Shown: positions 28,121 through 36,851 of the stretch, piece by piece
Numbering within the stretch: position 1 is the first letter of the stretch
How the letters are laid out: the number at the start of each line of letters is the position of its first letter
Assembly: GCF_002217925.1 (NCBI RefSeq)
Contig: NZ_BCMF01000002.1
Span: forward strand, 62,001 to 126,000
Reading direction: 5' to 3'
Source: Secundilactobacillus mixtipabuli
GTDB lineage: Bacteria; Bacillota; Bacilli; Lactobacillales; Lactobacillaceae
Length of the DNA stretch: 64,000 nt
Translations under genes and position numbers: made by a program
The notes under the pieces: generated by a model
Told to the model about the DNA's origin: nothing
Databases searched by the model: none
What the model saw: the letters and a program-made list of their open reading frames with translations, nothing else

Positions 28121-28882
28121 TTAGGCCGTTAACTGAATCACATACGGCCCATAATTTTCGATTGTGACAATTCTAATTGGTAATTCAAAGGCATCACTGA
28201 GTAACTGTTCATCTAAGATTGCTGCAGGTGAACCTGCCTTGATAAGCTGACCTGCCTTAATGAGCCAAAGCTGGTCACTCATTTTCAGTGCCTGATTGAT
28301 ATCATGTAGTACCATCACAACGGTCAGTTGCTGTTCAGCATTCAACTTCTGAATCAGCGCCATTAAGTCATGCTGATAACGGATATCCAGATAAGTTGTG
28401 GGTTCATCTAAAAATAAGTACTGCGGTTCTTGAGCCAATGCCGCAGCCAGCCAGACCCGTTGCTGCTGACCGCCAGATAGCGATGACAACGGCTGATCGG
28501 ACGCATCCGCTAAATCCACGGTTTTTAAAAACGGCTGTACTTCATCATCTGGAATCGTGGCTAACAATGAATGAAACGGTAGCCGACCGGTTTTGACGAC
28601 TTCTTTGACAGTCATTTCATCATAGACTTGGTGTTGCTGGCTGACCAGCGCTATTTTAGCTGCTCGTTTTCGATTGGACAGCGCAGCAATCGGCTGACCC
28701 GCGATTTCAACTGTGCCAGAGCTTGGTGAAATTGACCCCATCAGCAACTTTAACAAAGTCGACTTGCCCGCACCATTTTGACCAATGATTGACAGAATTT
28801 TACCAGTTGGCACTTCGGCGGTGAAATCCGTGATTAAGTTTTTTGAGCCGGGATACCCATAATTAACCTGTTTTAATTCCAT
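28121..28882 (-). CDS. Haem/iron ABC transporter ATPase (FecE-like)
   Basis: A 253-residue nucleotide-binding subunit of the iron-siderophore/haem type. Walker A is GQNGAGKSTLLKLLMG, the Q-loop is in SQQHQVYDE, the signature is LSGGQQQR and Walker B is LFLDEPTTYLD. The VVMVLHDINQAL stretch after the switch is characteristic of FecE/BtuD/HmuV proteins. The ATG (28882) overlaps the permease end by 20 bp with GGGGAGG upstream. Haem is inferred from the upstream NEAT genes; a siderophore role is less likely. Confidence 0.92.
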   Translation of the reverse strand: MELKQVNYGYPGSKNLITDFTAEVPTGKILSIIGQNGAGKSTLLKLLMGSISPSSGTVEIAGQPIAALSNRKRAAKIALVSQQHQVYDEMTVKEVVKTGRLPFHSLLATIPDDEVQPFLKTVDLADASDQPLSSLSGGQQQRVWLAAALAQEPQYLFLDEPTTYLDIRYQHDLMALIQKLNAEQQLTVVMVLHDINQALKMSDQLWLIKAGQLIKAGSPAAILDEQLLSDAFELPIRIVTIENYGPYVIQLTA

Positions 28883-29825
28883 GGAATCCTCCCCTTTGAA
28901 CCAGCATAATCAGGAACGGTCCGCCGATAACGGCCATGATAGTTGCGGCTGATAGCTCACTCGGCAATACCACGATTCGACCAATTGTATCAATGGTCAA
29001 TAATAGCCAAGCCCCACTTAACATTGAAAATGGCAGGATGGTTTGATAATCATGCCCGACAAAATACCGCGCGATGTTGGGAACAATGATCCCGATGAAC
29101 GGAATTGTCCCCACGGCAGCTGTAACGTCGGCTGATAAATAAACGACCAACGCCAATAAACCCAACCGCATGGCCGTCACTGGCACACCAACCGCTGACA
29201 ACTGTTCATCCGGTAATTTTAGGTCGTTGGCCCATGGCGCCATCAACAGCACTGCCACTAGTCCGATAAAACCCATTATCAGCAAACTGTCGACTGACGA
29301 CCAGGTAATCCCGTTAAATCCCAGGGAGCTACTAACATTGATACCCTTCGTAAACAGCTGTGTCAGTGCCATGAATGTTAAGTTCAATGCCACCCCGACT
29401 ATAATCAGTTGGTAGGGGTGACGTAAGGTCTGCCGGTTTGCCAGCAAAGCAAATGCGACCAGTCCACCAATGAGGGCCAGCAGCTGTTTTTCAAGCACAA
29501 AGGCCGGTAACACCATGCCACCTATAAGCATGAAAAGCTCACCGGCACTCGTAACTCCCAGAATAGTCGGATCAGCCAGCCGATTACGAAAAACCGATTG
29601 ACTGATTGCACCGGCAGAAGCCAGCATGCCACCAGCAATCATAGCCGCAATAATTCGGGGTAGCCGAAAGGTTAGCACGGTTGAAAGTACTGCTGGCTGA
29701 TTGCCCATCAAGGCCTGCCACAGCTGTGACACTGAATAAAACTGAGTGCCTAACATTAACGCCAAAATAGCAGTCAGAAAGAGTGCTATACAAATGACAA
29801 TATATGCTGAACGTTCCTTTACCAT
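28863..29825 (-). CDS. Haem/iron ABC transporter permease (FecCD family)
   Basis: About 320 residues with roughly ten hydrophobic helices. The FecCD signature is GGMLASAGAISQSVFRNRLADP near residue 60-80; the coupling motif and the later GIIVPNIARYFVGHDY are typical of BtuC/FecCD permeases. The ATG at 29825 was chosen because GGGGAG lies 8 nt upstream, inside the end of the binding-protein gene; a longer frame upstream lacks a ribosome site. A homodimer with two copies of the ATPase is expected. Confidence 0.93.
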   Translation of the reverse strand: MVKERSAYIVICIALFLTAILALMLGTQFYSVSQLWQALMGNQPAVLSTVLTFRLPRIIAAMIAGGMLASAGAISQSVFRNRLADPTILGVTSAGELFMLIGGMVLPAFVLEKQLLALIGGLVAFALLANRQTLRHPYQLIIVGVALNLTFMALTQLFTKGINVSSSLGFNGITWSSVDSLLIMGFIGLVAVLLMAPWANDLKLPDEQLSAVGVPVTAMRLGLLALVVYLSADVTAAVGTIPFIGIIVPNIARYFVGHDYQTILPFSMLSGAWLLLTIDTIGRIVVLPSELSAATIMAVIGGPFLIMLVQRGGFHGIKTG

Positions 29826-29826
29826 G

Positions 29827-30714
29827 CTATTTACTCCCCGGATACAACCATTGCGACACTTCATCTAATGCCTTTGCTGCATGCATATTAGCCGTTGCAT
29901 CGAAATCAGGTTCCTGAAGATCATAAACCCGCTTTGATTGCACGGCTGGTGTTTGACGCCAAAATGATTGAGACTTAAATTCACTGTTAAATTGATCGGC
30001 CACCATTTCAGGCATGGCGTGTTCCAAACGTAAAATAACCTGTGGCCGCGCTTTTTGAATGGCCTCATCACTGGGTTGAATGTACTCTTGGTCTTTCGAA
30101 GCAAACACATTTTGACCACCAGCTAGCTGAACGAGATTACCAACGTAGGAATGATTGGTTGCAATCATATAACCCGCACCTGGTAGCCCCATGAGTACCA
30201 GTACTCGTGGCCGTTGCCGACCGTTCGCCCTTTGCTTAGCATTGGCAACCGCTTGATTGATTTCATGGTTAGCGGCCTTCGCTTCCGACTGCCGATCATA
30301 CTGAGCACCCATTTTAGTCACAACGTGCTGAAGGTCGCTCACACTTTGAAGATTCAAAAAGTAGGGCTTGATGTGTTGCTGTTTAAATGATTTGCCAAAC
30401 TGATCTTTCAAAGTCGTGACGCTATATACTGCAGTCGGCTTAACGGAGGCAATCTTTTCTGCACTGGGGTTCATTGGGTTACCAATTTTGGTCACATTTT
30501 GATACCTTGCGGGTATTTTATTAGCGGTATTCGGGATGCCCACCAACGGTAATTTCAGCTTATCGGCAATCTGAACCACTGCATAGGTTGTGGCAACGAT
30601 CCGCTCCTGATGTCGTTTTTGGGCGATCTGATGACTAGCAAATGAACCAGCAGCAATGCCAATAACGACTAAAATAATGATGACAATTAATGCAGTTCGT
30701 CTTGGTGATTTCAA
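29827..30714 (-). CDS. Haem-binding ABC transporter substrate-binding protein (IsdE-like)
   Basis: A 295-residue class III binding protein of the TroA/IsdE type. The two lobes share the segments TYAVVQIADKLKLPLVGIP, NPSAEKIASVKPTAVYSV and the Gly-rich AGYMIATNHSYVGNLVQLAGGQNVF. IsdE-type proteins coordinate haem with a Met and a His; candidates here are in LEHAMPEMVAD and ATANMHAAKAL. Unusually there is no lipobox cysteine: residues ~8-28 form an uncleaved hydrophobic anchor. The start is TTG (30714) with GGGGGG 8 nt upstream. Next to the NEAT protein gene, whose stop is 13 nt upstream. Confidence 0.85.
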   Translation of the reverse strand: MKSPRRTALIVIIILVVIGIAAGSFASHQIAQKRHQERIVATTYAVVQIADKLKLPLVGIPNTANKIPARYQNVTKIGNPMNPSAEKIASVKPTAVYSVTTLKDQFGKSFKQQHIKPYFLNLQSVSDLQHVVTKMGAQYDRQSEAKAANHEINQAVANAKQRANGRQRPRVLVLMGLPGAGYMIATNHSYVGNLVQLAGGQNVFASKDQEYIQPSDEAIQKARPQVILRLEHAMPEMVADQFNSEFKSQSFWRQTPAVQSKRVYDLQEPDFDATANMHAAKALDEVSQWLYPGSK

Positions 30715-30727
30715 AATTGGCGCCCCC

Positions 30728-31540
30728 CTATTTCTTCTTTCTCATCACAATCAAGCTGCCACCAATCACGACTGCGGCAATCACAACAACACCAGCAATT
30801 AAAAACGGTAATCGGGAAGCAGCGTTACTGTGATCTTTTTGGTCAGTCGCAGCAGTTTTAGTGTTATCAGACGGCTGATCAGCTGCACTTTCGCTTGAAG
30901 CTTTACTTGATTCGGACGCTGAAGCAGCATTCGGTTTTTGACTTTCGGCTTTCCGCTTATTTTCCGGTTTGACCTGGCTTAGCTGATTGGCCTGACTGTT
31001 CTCATGCTGGTTGTTCTTTGACTGCTTGTTATCATTGGCCGCAGTCCCACCAGTCACTTTTGCTGTGGCGGCAGTGGCAGCCGCCTCACCTTTTAAACTT
31101 GGTAAACCCCCGGTATCGAATTTAAATGAAATCAAGTGCGTTGCTTTATAAACTTTTGGTACGTTGATCGCCAACTTGGCGTTAATCCGTTTTTTTAAGT
31201 TAATGGTCGTAAATGAATAATACAGGTTAGAATTACCAGCACGATCCTTCATCCGGCGAACGTTCTTGGCGGCACCCCCATTAACTGATAACACTTTAAC
31301 AGGGTAGGAAGTTAACTTTTTGGCCGTTCGAATGTGCATCGTCACCACGTATTTGTGATGGGAGACTTTAACGCTAGCAGGTTTGACAAAGTAACCACTT
31401 GCCATAGAAGTTTGATTGGTCTTATATTTTAAAGCCTGGTAGTTGATTGACTTTGCTTGGGCAGTTGTACCGCCAATTGTTAAGCCTAAGCCCAAGGCCG
31501 CACAGGCCAGCAATCCAAACAACCATTTCATTTTTTTCAT
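30728..31540 (-). CDS. Membrane-anchored NEAT-domain haem-binding protein
   Basis: A 270-residue exported protein. The signal peptide (residues ~1-28, ending TTAQA) is followed by one NEAT domain at ~33-150 with the pattern VVTMHIRTAKKLTSYPVKVL, YYSFTTINLKKRINAKLAIN and VYKATHLISFKFD. A polar S/A/K/Q-rich linker and a C-terminal membrane helix with RKKK tail follow; there is no LPXTG, so it stays in the membrane, like an IsdC-type relay adapted to the membrane. The haem tyrosine pair Y-x3-Y reads Y-x3-H here. RBS AGGGCG. The neighbouring genes encode haem ABC components. Confidence 0.85.
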   Translation of the reverse strand: MKKMKWLFGLLACAALGLGLTIGGTTAQAKSINYQALKYKTNQTSMASGYFVKPASVKVSHHKYVVTMHIRTAKKLTSYPVKVLSVNGGAAKNVRRMKDRAGNSNLYYSFTTINLKKRINAKLAINVPKVYKATHLISFKFDTGGLPSLKGEAAATAATAKVTGGTAANDNKQSKNNQHENSQANQLSQVKPENKRKAESQKPNAASASESSKASSESAADQPSDNTKTAATDQKDHSNAASRLPFLIAGVVVIAAVVIGGSLIVMRKKK

Positions 31541-31587
31541 GATTTCGCCCTACTTTCTCTAAAAATGAGTTTCTCTAAATAATCACA

Positions 31588-31622
31588 AAGACCACCTCAG
31601 ATAGATATGTCTGAGTGGCCTT
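31588..31622 (-). terminator. Hairpin between the two NEAT genes
   Basis: Arms GGCCAC-TCAGA and TCTGA-G-GTGGTC with one bulge; on the minus strand only TTTGTG follows, so termination would be partial. It may lower expression of the downstream transporter relative to the wall-anchored protein. Confidence 0.5.
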
Positions 31623-31634
31623 GGATTTTAATGA

Positions 31635-32903
31635 TTAAGCTTGTTTTCGTCTGTAAATTGCTGTAGCAACAATCAGCATCAAACTGATTAACCCGGCAGC
31701 TGCAACGGCGATATCTTGAACTTCATTTGTTTGTGGTAATGCACTAGATGACTTTTGAGCAACAGTCTTAGTATTAGCAGCTGGTGTTGTAGCTGAAGCG
31801 CCATTTGCAGGCGTCTCAACCGCACCGGCAGTTGGTAATACGCCGCTATTCAAGCCGTTATTAGTATTGCCTGAAGTTGGCGCAGCACTCTGGTTGTTCG
31901 TTGTAGCAGATCCAGAGGTACTAGCAAATTTATAATAAACGTCGAAGTCGGAACTAATATTAACTAAACCAACGGTGACATGAACCGTACCTTTTACAGG
32001 CGCTTTAGTTAATGCATCTAGAGTCGGTGTAGTGAAAGTGAAACTGCATGTGTAATTATCAGCCGTTGAACCGTACGTGACATCAGCTACGTTCTGACCA
32101 TTGACCGTCAATGGAACAAAACCCTTAGCTGTCATTCCCGAGTTCTTGCCATACTGAACATGCATTGTAATTTTGTAAGTGCCATCCGACTGCTTCTGGA
32201 TGTCGGCCACGTGCGTATAGTATTGGTTGGCTGCAGAAGTTGATTTCTCGTCAGCTTGCAAAACGGTATAGTTAAGCTTAGTGGCGTTAGCATCGATGGT
32301 TGAGCCTTGGGCCTTATTTGAGGAGCCATTGTTGATAGTAATATTATTATGTGAGCCTGAAACATTGATAATTTGACCATCAGTTGATGTGTTGTTATTG
32401 TTAATCGTTTTATTGTCTCCTGTATTAGGAGTAACCTTAGGTACATTGTTCCAATCTCCAAGTACAAGATCACATTTTTGAGTCATTTTGGCTGACCCAT
32501 AAAAAATGTCAAAAGTAGCTGTAACTTTGGAAGTTCCAACTGGCACGGAAAAGACTAACTCGTCTTTTTCAGCATTTAACGCCTGCGATTGATTAATTTC
32601 TACACCGTTTAAATTTGTTAGACCAAGGCCGCGCAGCTTCAATGAAATTGTGGCTACATCGTTTTTAACCACTGCAGTTGCAGGTGCCGGCCCGCCAGTT
32701 TTATCATCCGCTGTTCCAATAAAATTTTGAACAATAGAAGAATCATTCGTACCTTGTTTATTAGCTTTAACGGATAAATTATACGTTCCATCTTCATAAG
32801 TAGACGCCTTAACATTATTCCCACTAAAAACGGTTACACTTACCAGCGTCAAAATGAGAAGCAGTATTCCCCTAAATAACCCTTTTAAACCCTTTTTCTT
32901 CAT
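31635..32903 (-). CDS. Cell-wall-anchored protein with two NEAT-like domains (LPQTNE)
   Basis: A 422-residue surface protein. The signal peptide is KGLKGLFRGILLLILTLVS... with cleavage near VKAST. NEAT-like domain 1 covers about residues 35-155 (YEDGTYNLSVKANKQGTND start) and domain 2 about 205-335 (LNYTVLQADEKST... to DVYYKF). A T/N-rich spacer then precedes the sortase signal LPQTNE, a hydrophobic helix and RRKQA. Neither domain shows the Y-x3-Y haem motif. The ATG at 32903 has TTGGAGG upstream; a longer frame begins 11 codons earlier with no site. First gene of the haem-uptake operon, the presumed outermost haem receptor. Confidence 0.85.
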   Translation of the reverse strand: MKKKGLKGLFRGILLLILTLVSVTVFSGNNVKASTYEDGTYNLSVKANKQGTNDSSIVQNFIGTADDKTGGPAPATAVVKNDVATISLKLRGLGLTNLNGVEINQSQALNAEKDELVFSVPVGTSKVTATFDIFYGSAKMTQKCDLVLGDWNNVPKVTPNTGDNKTINNNNTSTDGQIINVSGSHNNITINNGSSNKAQGSTIDANATKLNYTVLQADEKSTSAANQYYTHVADIQKQSDGTYKITMHVQYGKNSGMTAKGFVPLTVNGQNVADVTYGSTADNYTCSFTFTTPTLDALTKAPVKGTVHVTVGLVNISSDFDVYYKFASTSGSATTNNQSAAPTSGNTNNGLNSGVLPTAGAVETPANGASATTPAANTKTVAQKSSSALPQTNEVQDIAVAAAGLISLMLIVATAIYRRKQA

Positions 32904-33032
32904 AGAATAATTCCTCCAATAAATATAGTGTCTCATAGCTAAACCAAGTTAAAATCCCATGATCCAGTTAATCCGAAAAATAGCAAACCATCAATTAAAT
33001 TAGAAAATATATAAAGTAACTCTATAAAGAAA

Positions 33033-33060
33033 ATTATACCTCGAAATTGTTCATTAATAA
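33033..33060 (-). promoter_or_regulatory. Promoter of the haem-uptake operon
   Basis: TATAAT (33033-33038) with a weaker TTATTA about 16 bp upstream, on the minus strand, giving a leader of about 120 nt before the NEAT gene. No Fur box of the standard form was seen. Confidence 0.55.
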
Positions 33061-33073
33061 AACAAAAAATCGC

Positions 33074-33097
33074 AAATTAGTGTATTTTTTCACTAAT
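33074..33097. promoter_or_regulatory. Inverted repeat upstream of the haem-operon promoter
   Basis: ATTAGTG and CACTAAT separated by 8 bp of T-rich sequence, about 20 bp above the -35 region. It could be an operator for an iron or haem regulator, or a weak terminator. Confidence 0.4.
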
Positions 33098-33293
33098 CTG
33101 TTGATAACCCAAAATCCATTTATCAGTTGATAACATCCTCTTTTCAAGCAATTTTTAGTACAATATGGGAGAAGTTGGTAAAACCTATTCACAAATAAAT
33201 TTTATAAATAATATCTACCAAGTACTGAAAAAGCCTGTAAAATATGCTTATCACATAATGCTTATTATTCCATTTTTATATAAACAGGCTAAA

Positions 33294-33317
33294 CAAAAAG
33301 CCCACCGAAGTGAGCTT
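33294..33317 (-). terminator. Terminator with UUCG loop
   Basis: Minus-strand AAGCTCAC-TTCG-GTGGGCTT followed by TTTGTTT, just after the stop codon of the gene ending at 33326. Stable tetraloop terminator. Confidence 0.85.
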
Positions 33318-33325
33318 ATTAAGTA

Positions 33326-33718
33326 TTATCCTAATTTAAACGGTGTTGAAATTGTAACGTTAATGGCCTGATGACCATTTGAAACACAGGATTGGGCAAC
33401 GTGGCTCAACAAGTGATGCGATTGGACATAAGCTCTAAATTCAGTAAGTTTGGGAACCTGTAACTGTAACCGGTTTGCCGACTGATCAACTTCAATGCGC
33501 TCTAACTGGCAGTCTTGGTTTAACCGTAAAATAACGGTTTCAACGATTCCTAACACAAACTTACTGTTAGTCAGATAGTTAATATTCGCTGTTTCTAGGT
33601 TAAACTTCATCGATCCCGTCGTTAAATCTTTCTGCTCACCATGAATGGTCGCCCGATAAGTCACCACGATGTCTCGCGTGGTCACTTTATTTCGAATCTT
33701 CAACGTATATGCAATCAT
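33326..33718 (-). CDS. Conserved-type hypothetical protein, 130 aa
   Basis: A soluble protein of alternating beta strands and charged residues (MIAYTLKIRNKVTTRDIVVT..., later TGSMKFNLETANINY and ILRLNQDCQLERIEVD). I do not recognise the family; the pattern is that of a small all-beta fold. The ATG at 33718 has AGGAG 8 nt upstream; the frame continues 22 codons further without a site. It stands alone between the haem operon and the Na+/H+ antiporter with its own terminator. Confidence 0.7.
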   Translation of the reverse strand: MIAYTLKIRNKVTTRDIVVTYRATIHGEQKDLTTGSMKFNLETANINYLTNSKFVLGIVETVILRLNQDCQLERIEVDQSANRLQLQVPKLTEFRAYVQSHHLLSHVAQSCVSNGHQAINVTISTPFKLG

Positions 33719-33889
33719 GATTTCATCTCCTGTCAACAGTAACTGACGGACTGTTATTAATCTAACCTTGGTTTGACTTGGCATCAGCCACCATCAAGAA
33801 TCCGAACTACTCAATCCCCCAAATCATACACCTACTGCTGGCTTACATCTATTATGTTACTAATTTCACATCTAAATTTCAAGCTTTTA

Positions 33890-35881
33890 TTATCGATACG
33901 ATTCGCTATTTTGAATATATGTGATTTCGTCAAAAGAAATTCGCTGTTGTAGTTTTTCCGCTAAATCAGCTGAAATATCCCCTTTAGCAATCGCTCTCTG
34001 AATGAGTTCGTACTCCGCATGAAACGCACGCATGAAGAGTTGATAAACCATGTTCGGATCAACATCGCCCCCGCGAATTCGACGATGACGGGTACGGTAG
34101 AATCGCCGAACGAGATTAGTTTCCACACCGTTTTCACCACTGTTCTGTTTCAAGTACGCCATTACAGCTTCAAACCCGGCTTCTTCTATCGGTAAGATAT
34201 TTTCACCGTGCTTTTCAAACTGCTCGCGCCAATAGACTTCTTCCAACGCAACTGGTGCAGTTAAAAAAGCCTCTTGAGCTCGGTGTAAATCTTTATAAAG
34301 CGTCCCAATATGCAGACTAAACCGAATTCTTAGCCAAACATTTTTCCAAACTTTTTCATCTGCAGAAAAGTGATTGAGTTCAAGAAACTTATTGTAGTAG
34401 GTCATTTCATCTTCGGTAATTTGACCAGACTCATACATTTCACGCACTTTATCACTTTCAACTTTATGCGTCTGCCGCATAATTTGCCGTTCAATTCGTA
34501 AATTAGGCGTTGAATCCAGAATCAACTGTTGTTGCAACGAATCAATGACGATTTGAGCTTCAGCTGAATATTTCTTTTCCGTAGCTAAATCACTGATTCC
34601 TGCCTGAATCATCCGCCGTAACCACTTAAACCGTGGCTGAGAAGAACCTTGTTCTGAAGGTAATAATAGCGGTACAAAAATGGTTGGCAAAAGTAAACTG
34701 GTTAAAATCACCACCGCGGCCAGAAAGATTAGCGGCCCACGTAACAGAAATGGGTGTCCATTAGCCATAGTTGGAATAGAAAATGCCAAAGACAGTGTAA
34801 TGGTTCCATTGGCACCACTCAGTGCCATCACTAAACTGTCTCGCCAAACGTGATCAGTTTTCGTTCTGCGTTTCAGCAAAAAGCGGGTCCATACTAGCCG
34901 AATGGCACCCTTTAAAACATATAAAAACAGACCCAGTAACAGAAGTTTGGGAATTGTGATTTGTGGGTTAACATGTGCGTTCAAGGCACGAATCACGTCA
35001 GGAAGCGATAAACCTAAGAGAACAAACACCGTTCCGGACAGGACGCCACTGACAATTTCCCAAACATTACTGGTCACTAATTGCATTCTTGACGAGGTCA
35101 GTCGCAACTTGTCACGTTCTGAACCTTGTACCATCCCGGCCGCAACCACCGCCAAGATACCCGAAAGTTCTAACTTTTCTGCCAACAGATAAACCAAAAA
35201 TGGCGTCAATAATTGAATCAGCACCATGATCAACGGCGTATCATCATTGTGCCGAATAAGAAACAGCCTGGCACTAACAACGATTACCCCAATAATGGCA
35301 CCAAAAAGCAGGCCGCCTAAAAATTCCCAAGCAAACATCCCGATACCAGCTTCAATAGAGAACCGTCCCGACATGAAAGCGGCTAATGCAATATCGAAAA
35401 TAACGATACCAGCGGCGTCATTAAACAGTGATTCGTGTTGAAGCGTTGCAGACTGTTCCTCGGCAATTGGATTAGCCTCGAAAATTGAGTTAACAGCCGA
35501 TGCATCAGTCGGTGCCACAATGGCAATTAACGCAAAGCTTAAGCTCAGCGGCAAAACCGTAAATAAAGCGTGAATACTTGTCCCGACAACCAATACTGTC
35601 ACAACGACCAACCCGACCGCTAATGACAAAATGTTTGTAATGGAACGTCCAATCCAAAACCGCGAACTATTCTGTGCTTCATTGAATAACATCGGTGCGA
35701 TAATGGCGAAAGCAAACGTTGACGGATCCAAGTGGAAGCCGGAATACGCGGGTAATAGCGCTAGAACCAGCCCCAACAAAATCAGAAAGAACGGTAATGG
35801 AATAACTGTGAGGTGTCGCGATAAAATATTTGCGAGGACCACAACAGCTAAAATAATAATTAATAAAAGTACTTGATCCAT
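33890..35881 (-). CDS. Na+/H+ antiporter (CPA1/NhaP family)
   Basis: A 663-residue protein with about 12 hydrophobic segments followed by a cytoplasmic tail of about 250 residues. The family motifs are IAIVAPTDASAVNSIF, the ion-binding LQHESLFNDAAGIVIFDI (ND pair), and the SGANGTITLSLAFSIP segment. It exchanges internal Na+ (or K+) for external H+, maintaining pH and sodium balance. The acidic/basic tail (with EEVYWREQFEKHGE) is longer than in minimal members and may be regulatory. RBS GAGGTGAGGAG. Confidence 0.92.
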   Translation of the reverse strand: MDQVLLLIIILAVVVLANILSRHLTVIPLPFFLILLGLVLALLPAYSGFHLDPSTFAFAIIAPMLFNEAQNSSRFWIGRSITNILSLAVGLVVVTVLVVGTSIHALFTVLPLSLSFALIAIVAPTDASAVNSIFEANPIAEEQSATLQHESLFNDAAGIVIFDIALAAFMSGRFSIEAGIGMFAWEFLGGLLFGAIIGVIVVSARLFLIRHNDDTPLIMVLIQLLTPFLVYLLAEKLELSGILAVVAAGMVQGSERDKLRLTSSRMQLVTSNVWEIVSGVLSGTVFVLLGLSLPDVIRALNAHVNPQITIPKLLLLGLFLYVLKGAIRLVWTRFLLKRRTKTDHVWRDSLVMALSGANGTITLSLAFSIPTMANGHPFLLRGPLIFLAAVVILTSLLLPTIFVPLLLPSEQGSSQPRFKWLRRMIQAGISDLATEKKYSAEAQIVIDSLQQQLILDSTPNLRIERQIMRQTHKVESDKVREMYESGQITEDEMTYYNKFLELNHFSADEKVWKNVWLRIRFSLHIGTLYKDLHRAQEAFLTAPVALEEVYWREQFEKHGENILPIEEAGFEAVMAYLKQNSGENGVETNLVRRFYRTRHRRIRGGDVDPNMVYQLFMRAFHAEYELIQRAIAKGDISADLAEKLQQRISFDEITYIQNSESYR

Positions 35882-35966
35882 GATTTTCTCCTCACCCTCT
35901 GCCTACAAAATTAGTATAACGGTGCAGATGAGATTTACCACAAATTTTGTTTACTGATACAAACGA

Positions 35967-36758
35967 CTAAAGGTATTTAGCATCCCTTTTGGCATCTTGA
36001 GAAGTCAAAATCTTTGGCCCATCTTTGGTGATGACTAAGGTATGCTCAAATTGAGCTGAGGACTTCCCATCCGCCGTCACGTAGTATTCCCATGAATGAT
36101 CGGCCGTTTCCATCGAACGAATCTCCCGGGTTCCTAAATTCACCATTGGTTCAATGGTAATCGTCATGCCCTCCCGGAGTCTCAATCCCTTGCCGGCTTC
36201 ACCATAAGCCGGTACATCAGGCTGTTCATGCATGGTGGGCTGAATGCCATGCCCAATTAGTTCTCGAACATCCCCCATGTGATTTTCGGTTTCAACGTAT
36301 TCTTGGATAGCGGCACCAACATCACCTAATCGATTACCAATAACGGCTTGGTCAATACCGCGGTACAAACCCTCTTTGGTCACATCCAGCAACCGTTGAT
36401 TCTCTGCCGAAATTTCTCCGACCGCGAAGGTTCTGCAAGCATCACTCAAAAAGCCATTTAAATTCACGACTAAATCCACAGCCACGACATCGCCAGATTT
36501 CAGAATCAGTGATTTTCTAGGTGTCGCATGGGCGACCTCATCGTTCACGTTGACGCAGGTCGCGTATTTATAGCCCTCAAAGCCTTTTTCTTCAGCAGTC
36601 GCGCCATGGTCTTCAATATAAGTATTAGCAAATTTTTCAATTTCCCACGTTGAGATTCCGGGTTTAATCACGTCTTCAAGGCCGTTTAGTACGCCTGCCA
36701 AAACAGCGCCTGAAGCGCGCATTTGTGAAATTTCACGTGGTGATTTTAATGTAATCAT
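35967..36758 (-). CDS. map: Methionine aminopeptidase, type I
   Basis: Removes the initiator methionine. About 264 residues. The metal ligands are D in VVAVDLVVNLNGFLSDACRT, H in LIGHGIQPTMHEQP, E in ITIEPMVN, and the final E in AQFEHTLVI. The PxCVNVNDEVAH stretch (here TCVNVNDEVAHATP) is the type I signature. There is no N-terminal SH3 or zinc-finger extension (type Ia). The ATG at 36758 has AAGGGGG upstream; an in-frame start six codons earlier is covered by that site. Standing between sbcC and the antiporter. Confidence 0.95.
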   Translation of the reverse strand: MITLKSPREISQMRASGAVLAGVLNGLEDVIKPGISTWEIEKFANTYIEDHGATAEEKGFEGYKYATCVNVNDEVAHATPRKSLILKSGDVVAVDLVVNLNGFLSDACRTFAVGEISAENQRLLDVTKEGLYRGIDQAVIGNRLGDVGAAIQEYVETENHMGDVRELIGHGIQPTMHEQPDVPAYGEAGKGLRLREGMTITIEPMVNLGTREIRSMETADHSWEYYVTADGKSSAQFEHTLVITKDGPKILTSQDAKRDAKYL

Positions 36759-36851
36759 TTTTTCCCCCTTATCCATATCTTCATTTTATTCAGCGAATTA
36801 TTATACCCCAAATTATAACTCTAACGCTATTTAAAGCTTAATTGTCGCTAC

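Noticed and set aside
33165-33371. A plus-strand 68-residue frame
   Set aside because: It crosses the UUCG-loop terminator at 33294-33317 and overlaps the end of the gene at 33326-33718, and it has no convincing ribosome site.
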